A DNA stretch of 64,000 nt, from assembly GCF_037126465.1 (NCBI RefSeq), contig NW_026999454.1:124001-188000 (forward strand), given 5' to 3'. Source of the stretch: Ornithodoros turicata. Its lineage: Eukaryota > Arthropoda > Arachnida > Ixodida > Argasidae. Position numbers and translations under genes: made by a program. Positions 12,301-24,300 of the stretch are shown in pieces. Within the stretch, counting starts at the first letter, position 1. Each line of letters begins with the position of its first letter. Under the pieces are notes generated by a model. It saw nothing but the letters and a program-made list of their open reading frames with translations, did not search any database and was not told where the DNA came from.

Positions 12301-15300
12301 GGAAAAGGCCTAAGCCTGCGACGGATCATCATAGAGCGTACACAACTTCATTTTTTTCTATTTTGCGTAAACTAAACGCGGTCTGCTTGGAAAACGACGT
12401 ACAAATTTTCTTAAGGAGCAGAGAAATATTTCTACTCCGTGCTGAGATACCAGCATTTCTGCTCAAAAACCTGCAAAATTAAGCACTGCTTACTTCGTCA
12501 AGATATCGAACAAAATCAAACAAACAACCCCACTTCCACTGGTAGAACACTATTCAGCTTTTACGCAGGAGGCTTTCTTCTACATAAAAGTAGAGAAAAT
12601 AAGAAAAAGAGCAGCGAAATATTACACGCACTTTTGCTTGACTTAAAAAACCTGAAGCATATGCCAATAAACCAAGAAAAAGACACTCATGTCTGGTATA
12701 TGATAGTGCCGCATACACAGACGCATTACCCTTGCGTAAAGAAAGCACAGGACAGGGATACACAAATTTCCTTCAGTGAGCAGGGAAAAGGCTTAAGCCG
12801 TACCGCCTAGGAATAATCGGAGAATCACCGCTTATCGCTACGCGACTAGCACAACATGACAGCAACAAGATATCAGCGAAGGGTAAAAATTGCAGCAAGA
12901 AAGACACTACTGAACAAGTCTAGACATGCGACATCGAATGCCAAAACACTGGTGATCGGGGAAAAGGGCTAAGCCTGCGGCGGATCATCATAGAGCATAC
13001 ATAAGTTCATTTCGCGTAAACTAAACGCGGTCTGCTTGGAAAACGACGTACAAAGTTTCTTAGGGAGCAGAGAAATATAGCAATTTCTACTCCGTGCTCA
13101 GATACCAGCATTTCTGCTGAAAAACCTGCAAAATTAAGCACTGCTTACTTCATCAAGATATCGAACACCCAACAAAATCAAACAAACAACCCCACTTCCA
13201 CTGATAGAACACTATTCAGCTTTTACGCAGGAGGCTTTCTTCTACATAAAAGTAGAGAAAATAAGAAAAGAGCAGCGAAAATTACACGCACTTTTGCTCG
13301 AATAGCAATAAGAGAAAAAAATAAAATAAAATATCGACACACACGCTAATAAACTGTGACAAAGACACCCATTTCTGCTATCAGATAAGTATTGCATAAT
13401 GCTAAATACTCATTTGCATTGTCCCTGCGTGAAGAAAGCACAGGGCAGGGATACACAATTTATCTTAAGCGAGCAGGGAAAGTCACTTCTACTCGAACAG
13501 CTTAATACCATAAAGTCAGAATTTTTGCAAAGCAAATAAAGCTTGAACAGCGCTACGAACGTGACAGACACATACTAACAAACAAACAAACAAACATACA
13601 AACAAACAAACACTTCTATTCATTTCTATTGATAAAGGCGTAAACCACACTACAAGAACAAAGCACGCTGCTTCAGGAAAGCGTATCAAATGCATCGCAA
13701 CAGGACCGGCTCTCATAAAATAGCCTGCCCAAAACGAAGACTTCACCAGGTTCGCGAGGTAATTCCATTAAAAACGCTCTCGGTCTATCCTACAGATAGC
13801 AATGCAAGCGCTGCTTCCCTTATTTTTTAAGCCACTATTCCACGCAATGGTACATAAATGTATCACTCGTGTCACATGAAAAAGCACACACAAAGAACTT
13901 ACTTGTCAAGTGGGATCCCTGGTTCAGGAAAGCGCGCGCGCCCGCGCGCACACATACACAGACGCACACTCACATTTTCACAGTCACGAACACAAAGTCC
14001 ACCACAACCACATAAATCCATATTATTCCTCAGGTCAATAATTATCCTACCATCGTCAAAAGATGGCTCACTCTTGTATGCGATCGCAAAGCGATAGGTC
14101 CTCGTTCCGGATGTAATAGGATAACGCCACTCGGCCGACGCGAACCAAAAAAGAAAGAAAGGAATGCGCGTTCCTATACCTCCACAAAGAAAACGGTGCC
14201 GTGCTTCTACGCAGCGCTCATCATACAGGAGTGAATTGTCTTCTTCGTTTTCCTTTTATTTTCTTGCACCCATATATTTTGCAAGAATACTATAGAGCAG
14301 AACGGACAAATGTGAACATCATTCGCTACACACTGTAGCTCTCACCATTTTTAAACCAAACCACTTAACATGTGTTCATAGGTCTTCACTAAATAGGTGA
14401 GCCGATAATGACTCAAAATGAAATGAAATCAAATAAAATAATCATTCCAGCATCGCTGGCTGCAAGCTTGGGTACCCTGCTTGGGTCTGCTGGCGCTGGA
14501 ATAAAAGATTTATCGCGAGGGTACTACAATGGTGAGCTCTGCTGCTGTTTAAGTGATAAAACAGTGCACCTGCTCGGGGAAAGGGCTCGCGCGCGCGTCC
14601 AAACCGCGAGGCCCGCGTTGCGCTCGCACAGGGAATCGCGCGCGTCGCGTCCCGAGAACGGGTCCGCGCGCGGCTCGCGTGGGGCGCGGTTCGGGAGCAC
14701 TGTTTTATCACTTAAACAGCAGCAGAGCTCACCATTGTAGTACCCTCGCGATAAATCTTTTATTCCAGCGCCAGCAGACCCAAGCAGGGTACCCAAGCTT
14801 GCAGCCAGCGATGCTGGAATGATTATTTTATTTGATTTCATTTCATTTTGAGTCATTATCGGCTCACCTATTTAGTGAAGACCTATGAACACATGTTAAG
14901 TGGTTTGGTTTAAAAATGGTGAGAGCTACAGTGTGTAGCGAATGATGTTCACATTTGTCCGTTCTGCTCTATAGTATTCTTGCAAAATATATGGGTGCAA
15001 GAAAATAAAAGGAAAACGAAGAAGACAATTCACTCCTGTATGATGAGCGCTGCGTAGAAGCACGGCACCGTTTTCTTTGTGGAGGTATAGGAACGCGCAT
15101 TCCTTTCTTTCTTTTTTGGTTCGCGTCGGCCGAGTGGCGTTATCCTATTACATCCGGAACGAGGACCTATCGCTTTGCGATCGCATACAAGAGTGAGCCA
15201 TCTTTTGACGATGGTAGGATAATTATTGACCTGAGGAATAATATGGATTTATGTGGTTGTGGTGGACTTTGTGTTTGTGACTGTGAAAATGTGAGTGTGC

Positions 15301-18300
15301 GTCTGTGTATGTGTGCGCGCGGGCGCGCGCGCTTTCCTGAACCAGGGATCCCACTTGACAAGTAAGTTCTTTGTGTGTGCTTTTTCATGTGACACGAGTG
15401 ATACATTTATGTACCATTGCGTGGAATAGTGGCTTAAAAAATAAGGGAAGCAGCGCTTGCATTGCTATCTGTAGGATAGACCGAGAGCGTTTTTAATGGA
15501 ATTACCTCGCGAACCTGGTGAAGTCTTCGTTTTGGGCAGGCTATTTTATGAGAGCCGGTCCTGTTGCGATGCATTTGATACGCTTTCCTGAAGCAGCGTG
15601 CTTTGTTCTTGTAGTGTGGTTTACGCCTTTATCAATAGAAATGAATAGAAGTGTTTGTTTGTTTGTATGTTTGTTTGTTTGTTTGTTAGTATGTGTCTGT
15701 CACGTTCGTAGCGCTGTTCAAGCTTTATTTGCTTTGCAAAAATTCTGACTTTATGGTATTAAGCTGTTCGAGTAGAAGTGACTTTCCCTGCTCGCTTAAG
15801 ATAAATTGTGTATCCCTGCCCTGTGCTTTCTTCACGCAGGGACAATGCAAATGAGTATTTAGCATTATGCAATACTTATCTGATAGCAGAAATGGGTGTC
15901 TTTGTCACAGTTTATTAGCGTGTGTGTCGATATTTTATTTTATTTTTTTCTCTTATTGCTATTCGAGCAAAAGTGCGTGTAATTTTCGCTGCTCTTTTCT
16001 TATTTTCTCTACTTTTATGTAGAAGAAAGCCTCCTGCGTAAAAGCTGAATAGTGTTCTATCAGTGGAAGTGGGGTTGTTTGTTTGATTTTGTTGGGTGTT
16101 CGATATCTTGATGAAGTAAGCAGTGCTTAATTTTGCAGGTTTTTGAGCAGAAATGCTGGTATCTGAGCACGGAGTAGAAATTGCTATATTTCTCTGCTCC
16201 CTAAGAAACTTTGTACGTCGTTTTCCAAGCAGACCGCGTTTAGTTTACGCGAAATGAACTTATGTATGCTCTATGATGATCCGCCGCAGGCTTAGCCCTT
16301 TTCCCCGATCACCAGTGTTTTGGCATTCGATGTCGCATGTCTAGACTTGTTCAGTAGTGTCTTTCTTGCTGCAATTTTTACCCTTCGCTGATATCTTGTT
16401 GCTGTCATGTTGTGCTAGTCGCGTAGCGATAAGCGGTGATTCTCCGATTATTCCTAGGCGGTACGGCTTAAGCCTTTTCCCTGCTCACTGAAGGAAATTT
16501 GTGTATCCCTGTCCTGTGCTTTCTTTACGCAAGGGTAATGCGTCTGTGTATGCGGCACTATCATATACCAGACATGAGTGTCTTTTTCTTGGTTTATTGG
16601 CATATGCTTCAGGTTTTTTAAGTCAAGCAAAAGTGCGTGTAATATTTCGCTGCTCTTTTTCTTATTTTCTCTACTTTTATGTAGAAGAAAGCCTCCTGCG
16701 TAAAAGCTGAATAGTGTTCTACCAGTGGAAGTGGGGTTGTTTGTTTGATTTTGTTCGATATCTTGACGAAGTAAGCAGTGCTTAATTTTGCAGGTTTTTG
16801 AGCAGAAATGCTGGTATCTCAGCACGGAGTAGAAATATTTCTCTGCTCCTTAAGAAAATTTGTACGTCGTTTTCCAAGCAGACCGCGTTTAGTTTACGCA
16901 AAATAGAAAAAAATGAAGTTGTGTACGCTCTATGATGATCCGTCGCAGGCTTAGGCCTTTTCCCCGATGAGCAGTGTTTTGTATGCGATGTCGCATGTCT
17001 GGACTTGATCGGTAGTGTTGCAATTTTTACCCTTCGCTAATATCTTGTTGGTGTCGTCTTGTGTTAGACGTTTAGCTTCGTAGCGATGTGCGGTGACGCT
17101 ACGATTATTCCTGAGCGCACCGTGTGTTTAATCCGTTGTCCTCTGTGCGTGCGTGCGTGTGCTTTTTTTTCTTTTTTTTTTCTTCCTGATTTGTGACGCC
17201 ATCGTGGCATGTCTGGACTTGTTTAGCAGTGTTGCAGTTCTTCCCGCTGCTAGTATCTTGTTGGTGTCATGTTGTGCTAGCCGCGTGGCGATGTGTCGTG
17301 ACCTGTGGTCTTAAGCCTTTTCCCTGCTCACCTAAGGAAATTTGTGTATCCGTGTCCTGTGCTTTCTTTACGCAAGGGCAATGCGTCTGTGTATGTGGCA
17401 CTATCAGATACCAGACATGAGTGCCTTTTTCTTGGTTTATTGGCATATGCTTCAGGTCGAGCACAAGCGCGCGCAATTTTTCGCTGCTCTCTTCTTCAAA
17501 TCACCGATTTTACGCAGAAGAAAGTCGCATGGTGCAGCTGAGAAGAGGGTTTCTCTGATTGTTTGTTTGATGTTGTTGGGTGTTCGATATGTTGAGGAAG
17601 TCAGCTGTTAAAGGTATCCGTGAAGAAATGCTTGCATCTGAGCGCAGGATAGGAATTCCTGAAGCACGGCACCCTCAGTGTAAATTAATTATTTTTGATA
17701 TGAGTCTGCTTCCCTGCATGACAAGGCTGAAATGGGAAGAGAGAAAAAATTGGAGCGCTTCATTAGTAGCGATCCAAGTAATAGGGCAATTATAGTTTCC
17801 ATAGAAAGTTGGGCTCCTAAAATTATAGTTTAGTTGTAGTTTTTCTAAACTGCAATGCAATAATCATTAATATAGTATAGGAATGCTATCGTGTTCCCGT
17901 AAAGGCGTTCTGTCTTGTGCTTTCGCGCCTTTTTGCTCGCAATGCGCGAATGGAACTTTGCCCACCCGGCTTCCGCGCCTTTTTTGCTCGCAGATGTAGC
18001 CTCAGACAACGAATGTATGAGCATAGAAAGGGTGATGTATTACATAAGCCTGGAGGTGATGTTGAGTGGTCTCACTTATTATTTTAAAAGAGCAGTGGCA
18101 GTTTACTGTAATTCTAATGACCATGATGAGCCTTTGGGGTGAAAATCGTTAATATGCGGGGTGCTTTTTGTTGAATTTTAATGAGAGAATCAATGTCATT
18201 AAGAGTAGGACAAAGGAAATAATCTTGCGATTCAATAAATAATAGGAGTATTTGCCGGTGTCTTCTTCTTCAGACAGGATGTGATGACGTCACGCAGTCT

Positions 18301-21300
18301 GTAGCAATGCATTGACCGTTACTGGAAAAAAGTGTGGCAATAGAAAAATAGTGTGTATTGTCCTGGGCAGATTTATGATGAGCACTGTTTTTGAATAAGA
18401 AGAAATAGTTTGATGCTGGTTTCCTTCTTTGTTTCTTTTCGCTTTTTCCCCCTTGTCTGACAAACATGTGCTGACATGCCTGGGCTTGTTCTGACATGCT
18501 TTCCTTCTGCATGTAGCTTTTTTCCTTTTGTACAAGGCATATTCTTGACGATAGTGCTGCCTTGAACGGGAGTAGAGCAATTCTTAATAATTTTGCGATT
18601 CATTTAGTTCAGAGAGTAACCGCGAGGGGGACAGGTGTGTGACTTTATGTCTTCCTGAACCATTTTTTTTTTCCTGTACAGTAAGACTTTGGGAATGAAA
18701 TGCTACAATCTCCTCTTGTCTATGGTGTTTTTCTGCAATAGTTCCCTACGCAATCATTATAGTAGAATAAAGGAAATAATCTAGGGATAGTGATTCAATA
18801 AATAACAGGTGCCCTGTCTAGAGCGTACGCGTCCTTGAGCCACGCACATGCATGATGACCGCATACCGAGAGACTATTGTTTCAGGTTGACCTTGTCTAG
18901 AGGAGCATTAGTGGAAAAAAACTGTGTAGCCCTGAGACAATAGGATGACGTCACGACCAATGAGAACGGCCTGCAGGGGGCGCAAGGTTTCACTTCTCTC
19001 TTCGACACTGACGGGTCTCGACACGCAAATTCTGCTCCTGGCGTTGGCCGTCAGTGGAAGAGCGTAGCTTCGGTGGGGTTATGTCTGCCTCTGATGGGGT
19101 GCGGATGTGTGGTTCGTCACTGGTGAATGGTGTTCGACGATGCAGGTGGATTTTGTAACGAGCGGATTTACAATGAGGGAATGCTGTGAACGGGAAAAAT
19201 GATGGTGAGTGTCTTTTTCACTCTGTTCAAGTGTTTGTTTGTTTTCCTCTGTTGCCCAGCAGTCGTACAATTTGTGCTGACGTGTTCTGACATGCCCCGA
19301 TATGCATGCTTTCGTGTGTTGACGTTTTTTATTTTTTTATTTTTGACAAGGAACATTGTTGCCTTGACGATAGTGCTGCCCTGAGTTCTGCGCTCCTGTT
19401 TACCCTTACTCTTTGTTGATTTGTTGAGTACCTAGTCCTCTTATTTGCCGTTGATGGAGTTACGTGTTAGGATATTTTGTTCTTTTGCAAGTCTCATTTA
19501 GTAAGACTTTGGAATTCCTACGATGAGCTTTCATGCATGGTGCTCTTCTGCAATAGTTTCCTATTCAATCGTTATAGAAGAATAAAGGAAATAATCATGG
19601 GATAGTGATTCAATAAATAATAGGTCCCCTGTCTAGAACGTACGCGTCCTTGAGCCACGCAGGTGCATGATGACGTCATACTGTGGCTTCATTGTAGATT
19701 GACCAAAGGAGCATTAGTGGAAAAAAACAGGGTAGCCCTGAGACAATAGGATGACGTCACGACCAATGAGAACGGCCAGCAGGGGGCGCAGGAATGCTCT
19801 TCTCTCTTAGCCTCACGACCAATGAGAACGGCCAGCAGGGGGCGCAGGAATGCTCTTCTCTCTTAGCCTCTCGCAGGTGGCGGTAGGAGCGCGCAGAGGG
19901 CGCTACGAGCGCGCGCATGCGTAGCACCCGTAGAGTGGCGCTTACGTCAGTCCACCTCTGGCTCTCGTTGGGAGAAGACGTGCGGTCGTTCGCTCCGTCG
20001 TCACTTGATCCATGGCTGTCGACGAGAGCAGTCGCATCGGTCTGTGCTCCTACTGTGGTGAGGTGATTTGTTGTGTAACTAATGCTTTCGCCAACTTTGT
20101 TCCCGCTTTGTTTGCGATTTTCGTGCCCGTGCACGTCGGGTGCTGGTTGCTGTTGTCCGGGCATTCCCGCCATTTTCTATCATCTTCTGCCTTGGGACCG
20201 GGAGTAGCGCTGGCGTGATTCTTAATAATTTTGTTGTGAGATTAGTTGAGAAAGTAACCGCTAGGGGGTGCAGCTGCGGGGTTTATACAGGACAAAAACC
20301 ATTACGAGTCAGTTTCTGCCTGCCTCTCGGATGGAGCAGTCGCATGGTTCTGCGCTCCTGTTGTGGTGGGATCATTTGTTGTTGTGTAACTAGTTCTATT
20401 TTGTTGTTAGCTATTGATGGTTTGCGTACTCTTGCTTTCCCAGCCTCTGTATTACGAGTGTTTTTCTCCTTGCATGTTCAGAGCTGTCCTAACTTGCCCA
20501 GACATGCCATGATGACGTCACAGCTGACGTCACAGGATGTCCGGAACTGGTGCTGCGATGCTTTGCAACCTGCCTCCGTGCTCCGTCGCCCAGCGACAGT
20601 CAGCGGCCGTTCTGGACCGCTTTCTACAAGATGGCTTCGTTGATCTTCAACTAAACTCGTTCTCTCCACTCTATCTCTATCTATTTTTTTATTTTTTATC
20701 AGCTCAAGTAGCCGGAAACTCACATAGTGGTCTGGACGTGTCTTAGATGATCCCCAATTAGTGTAATGACTCCCTGGTGGGTCCTGATTAATGTGGGGGG
20801 GTCCCAATTAGCTCTAATTGCTAATTAATGGCGTCCAGGCGAAGATGTGAGTTTCCGGATACTTGAGCTGATACATTACTACTATTGAACAGTCACTTTC
20901 AAATGATTTTAGAGAAATGCATGCTACGATCATGTGCATGGCTGTGGTCCTACAGCACAAGTTTGACAGTACATGATGTAATTCGCTCCGCTGGACTCAC
21001 TACCAGCTAGAACGTGGTGGTGGCCGAGTTGGTTGGGGTCACCTGAGAAATTTCAGGGGGGGGGGGGTGTTGCAAAAATGCAGGGAGGGTGTACACCCCT
21101 GATTGGTGTTACAGGGATACAGCATACATTTGATCGCAGACGCGCGCACCTGGATAAACAGCAATAAAAAGAGATCATGCATGTGCTAAAATTGATCAGA
21201 GTAATAGATCAAACAAAACCAGAAGGACATATGGCAAGTGTGGACAAGATGAAATCTCAAAGGGGAAAGCTGGGAAGCTGCCCAACTTGGAGTCCCAAGT

Positions 21301-24300
21301 GACCATTCTGGGAACAAAATGGTACCTGTGAGGCTCCAGCTGGAACTTCTGGAACCATCTGAGACCAGAGTGGTACCATTGATGTCACCAAAGTGGATCC
21401 AGCCACCCCACTTGGGAATCCAGCTGGGACCATCCACATTCAACTGGAACCACTCCGGTACCATCAAACGTCCAACTGGAACCAGTCCAGATTCAACTGA
21501 AACCATTCTGGGACCAGTCCAGATTTTCGCCTGGGAAAAGAAAAGAAATAGTGTAGGTGATATGGTGTCTCTCAACTAGTGATGGGCAATCCAGTTCACT
21601 TTGGTGAACTCGTTCGTACAGTTCAGTTTGGTTCACTGAACCGTTCAAAAGTTTCATTCTTTCGTTCATCTTTCCGTGACGTCATAACATCATGTGACCG
21701 ATCTCAACGGCGAACCGGCATCTACTTATGTGCAGGGTTGTAGACAGTAACTGAGTATGGTTCTGTTTTGTGGGCGAGTGTGTTCCATGATGGTGTTCGT
21801 ACAACACATTACCGCTCGAAATCTGACAGTCACCTGCCGGCCATATTGGTCATATGTTGCGATAAGCGAATGCATGTTTATGGGGCCGTCTCTCGCTGTC
21901 ATGAAGAAAATAAACAGTTCATTCTGCCGCACTGTAATTCTCTCGTAGTTCACATTTTCTTCAGTCCACTTTCCGCTTGCTTCCGCCTCTCGGCAGGGCT
22001 TTCTTTGGTCACGCAAATTCACTTTCATAGTTACTTTTTGGTCCCCTTCATAGTAGGTCCATTCTTTTCGCCTGCACCTCGGCCCTGAACTAGTTCAAGC
22101 AGTGCAACACTCTCACATTCTTTTCGCCATGGACCTCGCATGTATTTAAGAACTGGTGATGGGTCAGTGCATCACTTTTCTTTCGAAAAGAATGAACTTA
22201 GTCTACGGGAAACAGCGATACTCACTGCGACCTCGAAAGCCATCCACGATCGAGCTTACTTCCAACTCGAGGTAGTGTTTCCGCCGTTCCCGGCGCTCGA
22301 ATGAATGAACACTCAACTATTCCGGTGTGGGCGCCATCTGTCGGCATTCCTCCGAAGCTTGAATATGACAGGCCACGAGCTCGATTGGCCACACTGAGAG
22401 CTTACCGCTTTGTGATTGGCCAAGCCCCACGATCTGGGATGAATCGGAGAGCACTGAAGCGAACGAATAGCGAAACGAAAAAGCGAAGAACGATAGAGAA
22501 CTCAACTGAATCGAAGGAATAGGAGAACGAGGAGAACCGTTCACTCGCGAGCTGCATCGAAGAGCAACGGAATCGTTTGCTCTCAAACGGCGCACTGGTT
22601 CTTCGGTTCTCCGCGACTCGCTGCGTACAATTGCGTTGTTCTTGCTGGTCTTCTTTGGAATCTTAGCGTTGGTTCGCTACGGCGCGTCGATATTGAGCTT
22701 TGTGGCGGACGTCGTATGGGTGGAAGTATTCAGAATCAAAAATGTATTTTGGATTTTTTGTTTATGATCGGCTCGCTCTACGTATCGCTAGTGGTGATCT
22801 GCACTCGATAATTCCAAGTTATTTGTCAGGTATACCGGAAAAGGCCCTTTCTGGCTAGTATGTGAGATGGCGGGCATGTTTTTCATGTACGTATTTAGTA
22901 ATGATCTGTACTTAGAAATCTTAAACCAGTCCCCTGGTGCCTGCCTACTTCGAATTTGGCGCGTCAGTGACTACGGTAGAGGCTCCGCATAGAAAACTAG
23001 GAATAATCAGGGTCACATGACCCACTGACGTCAATGATTCGCGAACGAATCTTTCGAACGAGTCTCTAATGTTCACTGATTTGAACGAACACATCAGATT
23101 CGGGCCACGCGCGCTGAGCTTCGCCTGGCAAACTACTGCGCATGCGTTCAACACTGCTTATGCGTTCAACACTGCAACATAGATGGCACGATCGACTGGA
23201 GGAGAGTGGAGAACGAGAAACTGTGAAGCGAATGCAGCGAAACCTGACAAAACGGGGACGTCTAAGTGAACTGGTGAACGAGTACGATCGACGATAGTGA
23301 ATGAGTTCATTCAGTTTGTGCCCGGGATTCGTTCATTCCGAACTGTTCATTCGCGAACGACACATCACTACTCTCAACATAAGTTCTGGGAATGACCTGG
23401 CGCGGAACGTCGCCTTCTAGCAACTGGGCCTAATTTGGACGGCACAGTTGCTGAAGGCTAGAAGACAGCTAAAGGGTCATGTCGTCCCTCTATATAATTA
23501 CCAAGTCACTCGCACCGGCTCCCTTGGATGAGTTCTGATCTGCGGTAATGTAGTGTCCGGGAGGAAACCATGTGCTGGAGAGCTTCACCACCGTGGTGGG
23601 CTTGCTCAAGACTGAGTTGATTGAACTGACTATCGGTGACTGATGGCGCGTCACGGAATTGGCCCCCTTTGCGAATGAGCTCGAAATCTCTTTGCTTGAC
23701 CTGTACGGTATTTCCAAGTTCCTCTGCAGTATCGTGTAAATCGCGGTTCGACACGGTGATAGTTAGTGGCACGAATTACATTGTGTGCTTTTCGTGGACG
23801 TTGGAACTCGTAAAGCTGTGCTACCAGCGATTGTAGGTGCTTGTTTCAGAACCCATTCTATAGAGAATGACTGTTCATGCCAGCGATCGATAAAGTCAAA
23901 GTCAACTTTTCTCTTCCAGTCAAGGCCCACGATAACGTTCCGAGGAAGGCTTTTACCACAAAAACGTCAATAGTTGCGGTGGCAATTCCGGCGTCGTGTC
24001 TCCGCCAGGAGCGGCCAAACTTCGGAAAAACGGAAAGTGCAACAAAACGAAATTCCACGCGACTTTACGCTTAACTTTTTCCCCGGCAACGAATGGACAA
24101 AGGGACTTGAAACAAACGGTTTCGTCACCTAGAGATATTAGCCAACAACATACGATACTTCAAGCAAAATCTGAGACCATGTCCGGACCAGCCTGCCTGA
24201 CCTTACGTGGAATCAGGCGTGGTGTAGTCTGCACCGATGATAAGATCAGAGGTGAAACCCGCAGACATTGTGCACGAAAACCAGAGTGAAGAGACAAAAT

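Larger units (their letters stand above)
8381..20883. mobile_element. giant palindromic transposon-like element with 6.19-kb inverted arms
   Basis: Positions x and 29264-x are complementary from 8381/20883 inward to 14567/14697, giving two arms of about 6187 bp around a 129-bp non-palindromic spacer. The arms differ only by scattered substitutions and 1-2-bp indels. The element starts AGTAGTAATG and ends CATTACTACT, and it is flanked by the direct repeat ATTGAA. Long TIRs, AG...CT ends and a 6-bp duplication match Polinton/Maverick end structure. However, there is no polymerase, integrase, capsid or other recognisable gene, and the longest frame is 167 codons without a domain. It is best described as a nonautonomous, almost entirely inverted-repeat element of uncertain superfamily, lying in an intron of the phospholipase B-like gene. 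Confidence 0.85.

Noticed and set aside
14408..14856. Overlapping 110-codon frames across the palindrome centre
   Set aside because: Both are the same arm sequence read into the spacer in opposite directions, with no recognised domain. The Arg/Ala-rich ends simply reflect the CpG-rich spacer.
8456..20807. Mirrored open frames in the palindrome arms as genes
   Set aside because: They appear in pairs only because the arms are inverted copies. They are short, change frame at 1-base differences, and show no domain or family motif.
8381..20883. Assembly artefact (read folded back on itself) as explanation of the giant palindrome
   Set aside because: The exact 6-bp direct repeat just outside both ends, the asymmetric 129-bp centre and scattered arm differences fit a real insertion better. 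Long-read confirmation is still needed.
23490..24070. Possible Gypsy protease/RT-linker relic on the minus strand ([23 protein letters not shown])
   Set aside because: Suggestive phrase only; frames break repeatedly and no DTG/DSG or RT motif is present.
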